A stretch of DNA of 64,000 nt from Duganella sp. sic0402 (GTDB lineage: Bacteria; Pseudomonadota; Gammaproteobacteria; Burkholderiales; Burkholderiaceae_D). The notes under the pieces were generated by a model that saw only the letters and a list, made by a program, of their open reading frames with translations, had not been told where the DNA came from and made no database searches. The stretch is from positions 62,001-126,000 of the forward strand of contig NZ_JAHUWK010000003.1 of NCBI RefSeq assembly GCF_019219065.1, given 5' to 3'. A program made the translations under genes and the position numbers. How positions within the stretch are numbered: position 1 is the stretch's first letter; each line of letters begins with the position of its first letter. This document shows positions 58,074 to 64,000 of the stretch, piece by piece.

Positions 58074-58160
58074 TGTGGACAAGATTGTGAGCAAGGCCGG
58101 CCACAAGTATCAACCTCGTTGATTTATAAGGTTTTTTTTGCCTTGAGTAAAAATTCAGCA
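58074..58160 (+). repeat. Repeat unit B
   Basis: TGTGGACAA, then TGTGAGCAA at 58086, TTGATTTATAAGG at 58119 followed by eight T, ending AAAAATTCAGCA. Confidence 0.8.
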
Positions 58161-58174
58161 CAGTCGTGCCGGGG

Positions 58175-58208
58175 GCCTGTTTTCCCGGCAAAAACAGGCT
58201 TATCCACC
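58175..58208. repeat. Hairpin and reverse-orientation DnaA-like box between units B and C
   Basis: Perfect 9-bp stem GCCTGTTTT/AAAACAGGC (58175-58183 and 58191-58199), directly followed by TTATCCACC (58200-58208), one mismatch from a DnaA box on the opposite strand. Confidence 0.6.
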
Positions 58209-58276
58209 GCTCGCCAGCAAAACGCGACCGATCAGTTTCAGCTATCAGCGGTAATTGTGCACTTCTGCACATTTTG

Positions 58277-58363
58277 TGTGGATAAGATTGTTAGCAAGGG
58301 GCCAGTTGCAAATTCAAGCCATTGATTTACAAGGAATTTATTTCCCTGCGCAAAAATAAAGCA
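58277..58363 (+). repeat. Repeat unit C
   Basis: Perfect DnaA box TGTGGATAA, then TGTTAGCAA at 58289, TTGATTTACAAGG at 58322, ending AAAAATAAAGCA. Confidence 0.8.
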
Positions 58364-58450
58364 CCTGCCGCCCCTGGGCCGGAAGGCGGTTCGTTCCCTC
58401 CCACACCAACAATTCTTTCAAGGCCTGCGAAAAAAGTTTTGCACAAATTC

Positions 58451-58536
58451 TGTGGATAAAAGTGTGAGAAACAGCGGACACGACTATTTAAGTCATTGAT
58501 TTGTAATCATATAATTTCCGTGCGTAAATTTTAAGC
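58451..58536 (+). repeat. Repeat unit D
   Basis: Perfect DnaA box TGTGGATAA, then TGTGAGAAA at 58463, TTGATTTGTAATC at 58496, ending AAATTTTAAGCA; one base shorter than the others. Confidence 0.75.
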
Positions 58537-58592
58537 ATGGTAAAATGCATAACAAAAAAAGGCTATCGCTCACTAAAGTTTCACACATCTTT

Positions 58593-58679
58593 TGTGGATA
58601 ACTTTGTGCGTAACCCCCATCAGTCCATGCAAAGTGCTTGATACATAAGGGTTTTTCCTCTTTGCACGCAAATACGGCA
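58593..58679 (+). repeat. Repeat unit E
   Basis: Perfect DnaA box TGTGGATAA, then TGTGCGTAA at 58605, TTGATACATAAGG at 58638, ending CAAATACGGCA. Confidence 0.8.
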
Positions 58680-58712
58680 GAAATGTTTACCCTTTAAAAT
58701 CATAGACCTACC

Positions 58713-58718
58713 TATAAT
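58713..58718 (+). promoter_or_regulatory. Possible -10 box of xseA
   Basis: TATAAT, 78 bp upstream of the xseA start. No good -35 at normal spacing was found, so an activator-dependent promoter is possible. Confidence 0.35.
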
Positions 58719-58768
58719 AGCTAGGGTATTAACTACGCTGTTACCGCTGTGTGACCAAACACACATAG

Positions 58769-58777
58769 TGTGGATAG
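58769..58777 (+). promoter_or_regulatory. DnaA-like box in the xseA leader
   Basis: TGTGGATAG, one mismatch from consensus, preceded by ACACACATAG as in the repeat units but without the 45-bp partner block. It lies 18 bp before the xseA start codon. Confidence 0.5.
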
Positions 58778-58795
58778 TTTCCTTTTTTGAAATCT

Positions 58796-60166
58796 ATGAA
58801 CTTCGACGACCGCCAAGATTCCGCCCCTGCCGCAGCGCCTGTCATTACCGTGAGCGCGCTCAATCAGGCCGTGGCGCGGCTGCTGGAACGCAGCTTCCCC
58901 TTGCAGTGGATATCCGGCGAAGTGTCCAACTTCACGCGGGCGGCGTCGGGCCACTGGTACTTCACGCTCAAGGATGACGGCGCCCAGGTGCGGGCAGTGA
59001 TGTTCCGCGGCCGTGCGCAGTACGCCAACTTCATTCCGCGCGAAGGCGACAAGGTCGAAGTGCGCGCGCTGGTTACGCTGTACGGCGCGCGTGGTGATTA
59101 CCAGATCAATGTGGAAGCGATACGCCGCGCCGGCGTCGGCTCGCTGTTCGAAGCCTTCCAGCGGCTGAAGGAAAAGCTGGACGCGGCAGGCCTGTTCCAC
59201 CCCGAGCGCAAGCGCGCGCTGCCGATCTTCCCGCGCACCATCGGCATCGTCACCAGTCCGCAAGCGGCGGCGCTGCGCGACGTGCTGAGCGCATTGCAAC
59301 GGCGCGCGCCGCATGTGCAAGTGATCCTCTACCCGACGCCGGTACAAGGCCAGCTGGCGAGCGAAAAAATCGCCGCCGCCATCGACATCGCCTCGCTGCG
59401 CGGCGAATGCGACGTGCTGATCGTCTGCCGGGGCGGCGGCAGCATCGAAGACCTGTGGTCGTTCAACGACGAGGAAGTGGCGTACGCTGTCGCCAACTGC
59501 CGCATGCCGGTGATCTCCGGCGTCGGCCACGAAACCGACTTCACGATTTGCGACTTCGCCGCCGACTTGCGCGCGGCCACGCCAACGGCCGCGGCCGAAC
59601 TGGCGGCAACGCCACGCGCCGACTGGATAGGCGCATTGCGTGCCGACGTCATCGACATCCGCCGCGCCATGCGCCGCGCGCTGAACGATGCCGAGCAAAC
59701 GCTGGACAACCAGCAGCGCCGGCTGCTGAATCCAAGCGCGCAAATCGCGCAGCAGCGCCACAAACTGCGCGCCCTGGCCACCGCCATGACGCATGCCAAC
59801 CGCGCGCCGCTGACACAATCTCGCCACCAGCTGGACCGCCTCAGCGGCCGCCTCGGCGCGCGCAAGCCCGACATCACCGCCCCCCGCTCGGCGCTGACCA
59901 GCCTGCAACACCGCGCCGCGACCGGCATCGCGCGCAAGCTGCACCACCAGCGCGATGCGCTGGCCGCGCTGTCGTCGCAACTGGAACTACTCAATCCGCA
60001 ACGCACACTGGAGCGCGGCTACGCCATCGTCACCGACGACCAAGGCGCCATCCTGCGCGCGCCGGACGACCTCAAGCCACAAACCACCGTCACAGTCCGC
60101 CTCGCCGGAGGCAGCGCCCACGTCGATATAGCCGGGGTCAGTTCTGCCAAACTGACCCCGGATTAG
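58796..60166 (+). CDS. xseA: Exodeoxyribonuclease VII large subunit
   Basis: A 456-residue nuclease subunit that degrades single-stranded DNA with XseB. It has an N-terminal OB-fold ([28 protein letters not shown]) and the catalytic region with [20 protein letters not shown] and [21 protein letters not shown] long coiled coil (residues 290-400) and [13 protein letters not shown] near the C-terminus follow. The last residues ([10 protein letters not shown]) are encoded by a perfect 12-bp inverted repeat, suggesting an inserted palindrome has replaced the original end. ATG at 58796 has only a weak ribosome binding site. Confidence 0.94.
   Translation: MNFDDRQDSAPAAAPVITVSALNQAVARLLERSFPLQWISGEVSNFTRAASGHWYFTLKDDGAQVRAVMFRGRAQYANFIPREGDKVEVRALVTLYGARGDYQINVEAIRRAGVGSLFEAFQRLKEKLDAAGLFHPERKRALPIFPRTIGIVTSPQAAALRDVLSALQRRAPHVQVILYPTPVQGQLASEKIAAAIDIASLRGECDVLIVCRGGGSIEDLWSFNDEEVAYAVANCRMPVISGVGHETDFTICDFAADLRAATPTAAAELAATPRADWIGALRADVIDIRRAMRRALNDAEQTLDNQQRRLLNPSAQIAQQRHKLRALATAMTHANRAPLTQSRHQLDRLSGRLGARKPDITAPRSALTSLQHRAATGIARKLHHQRDALAALSSQLELLNPQRTLERGYAIVTDDQGAILRAPDDLKPQTTVTVRLAGGSAHVDIAGVSSAKLTPD
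60132..60161. repeat. 12-bp perfect inverted repeat at the xseA/glk junction
   Basis: CCGGGGTCAGTT / AACTGACCCCGG around CTGCCA. It lies inside the last xseA codons and immediately beyond the glk stop, and may serve both convergent genes as a transcription barrier. The GGGGTCAG core recalls REP-type palindromes. Confidence 0.7.
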
Positions 60167-61155
60167 GTGGCGGAGAGCATGGCGGACATGCCGATCAGCG
60201 CCGGGTATTTTTCGGTGATGACGTAAGTGGGGATGTGCGCCAGGTAGTCAGAGAAGCGGCCTTTTTGCTCGAAACGGGCGCGGAAGCCGGAGCGTTCGAA
60301 GAAGTCGCTCATCTTCAGTACCGTGCGGCCGCCGATGTAGATGCCGCCTTTGGCGCCCAGGGTCAGCGCGACGTTGCCGGCCACCGTGCCCAGCATTTCG
60401 CAGAAGGCCAGCAGGGTTTCTTCGCAGACCGGGTCGAGACGGTGCAGGCCGCGTTCCATGATTTCCGCCGTGGTCAGGTTGTGCGGCTCGGCACGCGCGC
60501 GTTCGCACAGGGCGCGGTAGACCAGCGCGATGCCGATGCCGGACACCAGCCGCTCGCTCGATACATGCTCATGGTAGCGCCGCGCGTAGCGCAGGATGTC
60601 GATCTCGCGCTCGTTCATCGGCGCAAAAGTGGCGTGGCCGCCTTCGCTGTCGATGGCGATCCAGCGGTCGCCGGCCGGCACCAGCGCCGATACGCCCAGT
60701 CCCGCATCGGCACCCACCAGTCCGATCGTCGCGCCGCTGCGCTGGATGCCGCCGCCGACCTGGTGCTTGTGCTCAGGCGCCAGGTAGGGCAAGGCACTAG
60801 CCAGCGCAGTAAAGTCGTTCACCACCACCAGCGATTTCAGGCTGAATTGCGAACACACCGCCTCAATCGAAAACGACCAGTGGTGATTGGTCATGGTGAC
60901 CCAGTCGCCGTCGATCGGGTTGGCGATAGCGATGCCGGCAAAGCGCGCCTGGTAGCCGCCCGCCGCCACCGTCGCCGGCTGCGATAGATAGGCCACCATC
61001 GCCGCGCCCAGCGTCGGATAGGCTGCGCACTCGGCCAACCAGATCGCTTCGATCTGATTCGGCGCAGTTTCCAGCCCAAAGCTGGCGCTGCTGCCGCCTA
61101 TATCGGCCAGAATGCGCGGGCCGTGCGCGAGGTGCGAAAATGCATCGCGTTTCAT
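60163..61155 (-). CDS. glk: Glucokinase
   Basis: A 330-residue sugar kinase of the bacterial Glk family (hexokinase fold), making glucose-6-phosphate. The phosphate-binding loop is [15 protein letters not shown], a variant of the usual [25 protein letters not shown] carries the catalytic Asp, and [14 protein letters not shown] and [12 protein letters not shown] are family segments. ATG at 61155 was chosen for GGAAAGAGA upstream. Its stop overlaps the xseA end by 4 bp. A LacI-type operator lies 67 bp upstream of the start. Confidence 0.92.
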   Translation of the reverse strand: MKRDAFSHLAHGPRILADIGGSSASFGLETAPNQIEAIWLAECAAYPTLGAAMVAYLSQPATVAAGGYQARFAGIAIANPIDGDWVTMTNHHWSFSIEAVCSQFSLKSLVVVNDFTALASALPYLAPEHKHQVGGGIQRSGATIGLVGADAGLGVSALVPAGDRWIAIDSEGGHATFAPMNEREIDILRYARRYHEHVSSERLVSGIGIALVYRALCERARAEPHNLTTAEIMERGLHRLDPVCEETLLAFCEMLGTVAGNVALTLGAKGGIYIGGRTVLKMSDFFERSGFRARFEQKGRFSDYLAHIPTYVITEKYPALIGMSAMLSAT

Positions 61156-61221
61156 GTCTCTTTCCGTTCTGTCTCTTTTTTGTTCTGTTCCGGCTGCTTG
61201 ATTATATGTCAGCATCGCCCG

Positions 61222-61235
61222 TGAAAACGTTTTCA
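61222..61235. promoter_or_regulatory. LacI-family operator O1 between glk and lacI-type gene
   Basis: TGAAAACGTTTTCA is a perfect 14-bp palindrome with the central CG typical of LacI/GalR operators. It lies in the divergent gap between glk and its neighbouring LacI regulator. Confidence 0.75.
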
Positions 61236-61292
61236 AACGCGGTTTTCATTAAATACTCAGAATGAACGAAAGTCAATGTGCTAATCTTTCGC

Positions 61293-61306
61293 CGAAAAGG
61301 TTTTCA
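61293..61306. promoter_or_regulatory. LacI-family operator O2, imperfect
   Basis: CGAAAAGGTTTTCA, near-copy of the palindrome 71 bp away, about seven helical turns. The two could support looping repression. Confidence 0.5.
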
Positions 61307-61328
61307 TAATTACAGCGAAGGTTCTACT

Positions 61329-62348
61329 TTGGCAGACACCCCTCCCTCCTCCAGCCCCTCAACCCTGTTGGATGTCGCGCGCCAGGCAGGAGTGTCGCCG
61401 AGTACTGTTTCCCGCATTCTCAACGGCACCGCCAAGGTGTCCGAGGATAAGCGCCTGGCCGTGCTGGCCGCCATCGACAAGATGAAGTTCGCGCCCAACC
61501 AGATGGCGCAAGGCCTGAAAAAAGGCCGTTCGATGACCATCGGCATCGTGGTGCAGGATATTTCCTCCCCTTTCTTTGACGAAACCCTGCGCGGCGTCGA
61601 CGACGGCCTCAAGGGCACCGGCTACGCGTCGGTGATCGTCAGCGGACACTGGAATGCCGAGGAAGAAGCCGACCGCATCCGCCTGCTGCTGGCGCGCAAG
61701 GTCGATGGCATCATCCTGTTGTCCGGCCGTATCGATGACGAAACCGTGCTGGGCTTTTCCGGCCAGCGGCCGATTGTTTCCACCGGCCGCGCGCTGAAGA
61801 CCCGCAGCGCGCTGGGCTTCAAGATGGACAATGAATACGGCGCCTATCTGGCGGTGCACCACCTGATCGAGCTGGGCCACCGCAAAATCGCCTTTATTTC
61901 CGGCCCGTCCAACAATACCGACGCGAATGACCGCCTGGCCGGCTATGCGCGCGCGCTGCAAGAGGCTGGCATTCCGCTGGACGACAAGCTGATCGTCGAG
62001 GGCAATTACCACGAGGCCAGCGGCATGCTGGCGATGAACCGCCTGTTCGACGCCGGCCTGCAGTTCACCGCCGTGTTTGCCGCCAATGACCTGAGCGCCT
62101 ATGGCGCGCGGCTGGCGCTGTACCGCAAAGGCATCCGCGTGCCGGACGATATCTCGCTGGTCGGTTTCGATGATCTGCCCGGTTCCTCATACACCACGCC
62201 GCCGCTGACCACCATCCGCCAGCCGCTGTACGACATCGGCCGTATCGCCACCCACGCCTTGCTGCGCATCATCAATGGCGAGGAAGCGCGCGGCGAAGTG
62301 CCGCCGCTGGAGTTGATCGTCCGCGAAACCACCCGCAGGGTACGTTAA
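61329..62348 (+). CDS. LacI family transcriptional regulator
   Basis: A 339-residue repressor. The N-terminal helix-turn-helix is TLLDVARQAGVSPSTVSRIL and the hinge helix lies near PNQMAQGLKKGRS. The sugar-binding domain starts TIGIVVQDISSPFF. A TTG start at 61329 is preferred, because GAAGG is seven bases upstream and an earlier GTG (61278) would place an operator inside the gene. It diverges from glk, so it probably controls glucose phosphorylation in response to a sugar or sugar phosphate. Confidence 0.88.
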   Translation: MADTPPSSSPSTLLDVARQAGVSPSTVSRILNGTAKVSEDKRLAVLAAIDKMKFAPNQMAQGLKKGRSMTIGIVVQDISSPFFDETLRGVDDGLKGTGYASVIVSGHWNAEEEADRIRLLLARKVDGIILLSGRIDDETVLGFSGQRPIVSTGRALKTRSALGFKMDNEYGAYLAVHHLIELGHRKIAFISGPSNNTDANDRLAGYARALQEAGIPLDDKLIVEGNYHEASGMLAMNRLFDAGLQFTAVFAANDLSAYGARLALYRKGIRVPDDISLVGFDDLPGSSYTTPPLTTIRQPLYDIGRIATHALLRIINGEEARGEVPPLELIVRETTRRVR

Positions 62349-62403
62349 AAACCCGCTAATCCACACGAAACCGGGGTGTTTTCTGCGGGGACGGCCTATC
62401 CGC

Positions 62404-62431
62404 TTTACAATGGTGGACGTTTCGATAAAAT
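62404..62431 (+). promoter_or_regulatory. sigma-70 type promoter of sodB
   Basis: TTTACA, 16 bp spacer, TAAAAT. The -10 ends 39 bp before the sodB start codon. Confidence 0.5.
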
Positions 62432-62470
62432 GACCCGGTTTTTTTAGACCATTCAATCAAAGGAAAAACA

Positions 62471-63049
62471 ATGGAACATACTCTGCCACCTCTGCCATAT
62501 GCCATCGACGCCCTGGCGCCGGCCATCTCGCAAGAAACGCTGGAATACCACTACGGCAAGCACCACCAAACGTATGTCACCAACCTGAACAACCTGATCA
62601 AGGGTACCGAGTTCGAAAACCTGTCGCTGGAAGAAATCGTCAAGAAATCGTCGGGCCCGGTCTTCAACAACTCGGCACAGATCTGGAATCACACCTTCTT
62701 CTGGAACAGCCTGACCCCGAACGGCAAAGGCGCACCGGACGGCGCGCTGGCTGACGCCATCAACGCCAAATGGGGTTCGTTCGACAAGTTCAAGGAAGAG
62801 TTCACCAAGTCGGCCGTTGGCAACTTCGGTTCGAGCTGGACCTGGCTGGTGAAAAAAGCTGACGGTACGCTGGACATCGTCAACACCTCGAACGCCGCTA
62901 CCCCGCTGACCACCGATGCCAAAGCGCTGATCACCATCGACCTGTGGGAACACGCTTACTACATCGACTACCGCAACGTGCGTCCTAAGTTCATCGAGAC
63001 CTTCTTCAAGCTCGCCAACTGGGACTTCGCTGCCGCCAATTTCGCTTAA
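62471..63049 (+). CDS. sodB: Superoxide dismutase, iron type
   Basis: A 192-residue cytosolic Fe superoxide dismutase. Metal ligands lie in the [12 protein letters not shown] helix, in [12 protein letters not shown] and in [13 protein letters not shown] (Asp and His). GSSWTWLV and the FNNSAQ segment are as expected for SodB. AAAGGA lies eight bases before the ATG. A strong terminator follows, so it is likely monocistronic. Confidence 0.96.
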   Translation: MEHTLPPLPYAIDALAPAISQETLEYHYGKHHQTYVTNLNNLIKGTEFENLSLEEIVKKSSGPVFNNSAQIWNHTFFWNSLTPNGKGAPDGALADAINAKWGSFDKFKEEFTKSAVGNFGSSWTWLVKKADGTLDIVNTSNAATPLTTDAKALITIDLWEHAYYIDYRNVRPKFIETFFKLANWDFAAANFA

Positions 63050-63071
63050 TCGCGACACCGGCAGCTTGAAT

Positions 63072-63106
63072 AAAAGCCCGCAGCGCCCGCGCCTGCGGGC
63101 TTTTTT
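63072..63106 (+). terminator. Rho-independent terminator after sodB
   Basis: 12-bp stem AAAAGCCCGCAG/CTGCGGGCTTTT with a nine-base loop and a T-run. It ends 14 bp before the aldo/keto reductase start. Confidence 0.88.
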
Positions 63107-63120
63107 ATTGGAGAGACAGC

Positions 63121-64000
63121 ATGACTTACCTCGCGTCCCCGCAGCGCTATGATGAGATGCAGTACCGGCCTTGCGGCCGCAGCGGCTTGAAACTGCCGGC
63201 GATGTCGCTCGGGCTGTGGCATAACTTTGGCGACAGCACGCCCCTTGCCGCGCAGCGCGAGATGCTGCACACGGCGTTTGACCTGGGCATCACCCACTTC
63301 GATCTGGCCAACAATTACGGGCCACCGTACGGTTCCGCCGAAACCAACTTCGGCCACATCTTCAAGGAAGACTTCAAGCCATATCGCGATGAACTGATCA
63401 TCTCCACCAAGGCCGGCTGGGATATGTGGCCCGGCCCTTACGGCCAGGGCGGCGGCTCGCGCAAATATGTGCTGGCCAGCCTGGATCAGTCACTGCAACG
63501 CATGGGCCTCGATTACGTCGATATCTTTTACTCGCACCGCTACGATCCCGATACGCCGCTGGAAGAAACCATGGGCGCCCTCGCCCACGCAGTCCAGCAA
63601 GGCAAAGCCTTGTACGTCGGCGTGTCTTCCTACTCAGCCGAAAAAACTGCCGAAGCCGCGCGCTTGTTGAAGGAGTGGAAGGTGCCGTGCCTGATCCACC
63701 AGCCGTCCTACAATATGCTGAACCGCTGGATCGAGACCGAGGGCCTGCTGGATACGCTGGGCCGCGAAGGCATAGGCTGCATCACTTTCACCGCACTGGC
63801 ACAGGGCATCCTCAGCGACAAATACCTGAACGGCGTGCCGGCCGATGCACGCGTCCATCGTCCCGGTGGCGGCTCGCTGCTGCCCTCGCATCTGAGCGTA
63901 GCCAATCTGCAACGCGTACGCGGTTTGAACGAGATCGCCAGACAGCGCGGCCAGACGCTGGCGCAAATGGCGCTGGCCTGGGTGCTGCGCGATCCGCGCA
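63121..64000 (+). CDS. Aldo/keto reductase, YghZ/L-glyceraldehyde-3-phosphate reductase type (runs off window)
   Basis: The first 293 residues of an NADPH-dependent aldo/keto reductase; family length is about 345. It shows MQYRPCGRSGLKLPAMSLG at the start and the catalytic Asp/Tyr in FDLANNYGPPYGSAETNFG. The lysine and histidine are in ISTKAGWDMWPGPYG and DIFYSHRYDPDTPLEE. The insert around GWDMWPGPYGQGGGSRKY marks the YghZ/KCNAB-like group (AKR14). GGAGAG precedes the ATG. Confidence 0.92.
   Translation, partial: MTYLASPQRYDEMQYRPCGRSGLKLPAMSLGLWHNFGDSTPLAAQREMLHTAFDLGITHFDLANNYGPPYGSAETNFGHIFKEDFKPYRDELIISTKAGWDMWPGPYGQGGGSRKYVLASLDQSLQRMGLDYVDIFYSHRYDPDTPLEETMGALAHAVQQGKALYVGVSSYSAEKTAEAARLLKEWKVPCLIHQPSYNMLNRWIETEGLLDTLGREGIGCITFTALAQGILSDKYLNGVPADARVHRPGGGSLLPSHLSVANLQRVRGLNEIARQRGQTLAQMALAWVLRDPR

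Larger units (their letters stand above)
57946..58679 (+). repeat. Array of five degenerate ~87-bp repeats with phased DnaA boxes
   Basis: Five directly repeated units start at 57946, 58074, 58277, 58451 and 58593. In every unit a TGTGGAYAA box is followed 12 bp later by a second TGTGNGNAA-like 9-mer (TGTTAGCAA in the third). Exactly 45 bp after the first box comes TTGATTTATAAGG or a close variant, and the unit ends with A/T-rich sequence and GCA 85-86 bp after the box start. The 23 bp between are mostly unconserved. Spacers are 41, 116, 87 and 56 bp. Constant inner phasing with variable spacers points to a functional protein-binding module rather than simple tandem duplication. Confidence 0.85.
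57853..58795. other. 943-bp AT-rich divergent intergenic region (exbB to xseA)
   Basis: No protein or RNA gene was recognised here. The region is far richer in A and T than its surroundings. It holds the 87-bp repeat array, three perfect TGTGGATAA DnaA boxes and at least four one-mismatch boxes, a TATAAT before xseA and a perfect 9-bp hairpin. It is listed in parts below. Confidence 0.85.

Noticed and set aside
57880..58272. 130-residue minus-strand frame in the repeat array
   Set aside because: Runs through two DnaA-box repeat units, has no ribosome binding site or motif, and would be constrained by repeats that are clearly non-coding.
58047..58325. 92-residue plus-strand frame in the repeat array
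   Set aside because: Same reason; crosses repeat units in different phases.

Overview
The window looks like a chromosomal segment of a GC-rich betaproteobacterium, most likely family Oxalobacteraceae (Massilia/Duganella/Janthinobacterium group). This rests on an exosortase-B type exopolysaccharide locus, the K+-independent proton pyrophosphatase, the 2-aminobenzoyl-CoA type aromatic operon and housekeeping genes in a betaproteobacterial arrangement. No phage, insertion sequence or CRISPR array was seen.

Layout. (1) 1-25.2 kb, all minus strand: a large extracellular polysaccharide locus of the EpsB/D/E/F/G/XrtB/EpsI type. Transcription runs from a CAAX-protease-like gene and epsL (25.2-23.2 kb) through the initiating sugar-phosphate transferase, the EpsD-EpsE-EpsF-EpsG export/chain-length set, exosortase B and EpsI. 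It continues into flippase, polymerase, pyruvyl transferase with an FrhB-like partner, four glycosyltransferases, an exported GH99-like protein, two acyltransferases and an SGNH hydrolase, and ends in two sugar-nucleotide synthesis genes. (2) 25.2-31 kb: an ABC-F ATPase (Uup), tRNA-Arg(CCU), and a DUF1800/DUF1501 pair on the plus strand. (3) 31-37.8 kb: a six-gene overlapping operon for aerobic CoA-dependent aromatic acid (2-aminobenzoate-like) breakdown with its own MarR regulator and a candidate operator. (4) 37.9-44.7 kb: a patatin phospholipase, a 1612-residue hybrid sensor kinase and a response regulator in one direction. (5) 44.7-51.7 kb: gamma-glutamyltransferase, a small SMR/EamA-like membrane protein, a 3-hydroxyacyl-CoA dehydrogenase-like SDR, a GntR regulator divergent from an OsmC gene, a TonB-dependent receptor behind a Fur-like box, and a secreted unknown. 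(6) 51.8-57.9 kb: hppA, adk, kdsB, Trm112, lpxK, exbD and exbB. (7) 57.85-58.8 kb: a 943-bp AT-rich region without genes. (8) 58.8-64 kb: xseA, glk, a divergent LacI regulator, sodB and a partial aldo/keto reductase.

The most unusual element is region 7. It holds five copies of an approximately 87-bp degenerate repeat. Each begins with a DnaA-box sequence (TGTGGATAA or TGTGGACAA), has a second DnaA-box-like 9-mer 12 bp on, a TTGATTTATAAGG-like AT-rich block exactly 45 bp after the first box, and an AAAAAT...GCA end. A sixth box lies in the xseA leader. Genes left of the array are almost all on the minus strand and four of five to the right are on the plus strand, so a replication origin, a DnaA-titration site or a DnaA-controlled locus are all plausible. 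No dnaA gene is in the window.

Other notable points are an EpsG with all three nucleotide-binding motifs altered plus a tandem MshEN-like N-terminus, and several clear operator palindromes next to matching regulators. Many start codons were moved inward from the longest open frame on the basis of ribosome binding sites and neighbour overlap; these are stated per gene.
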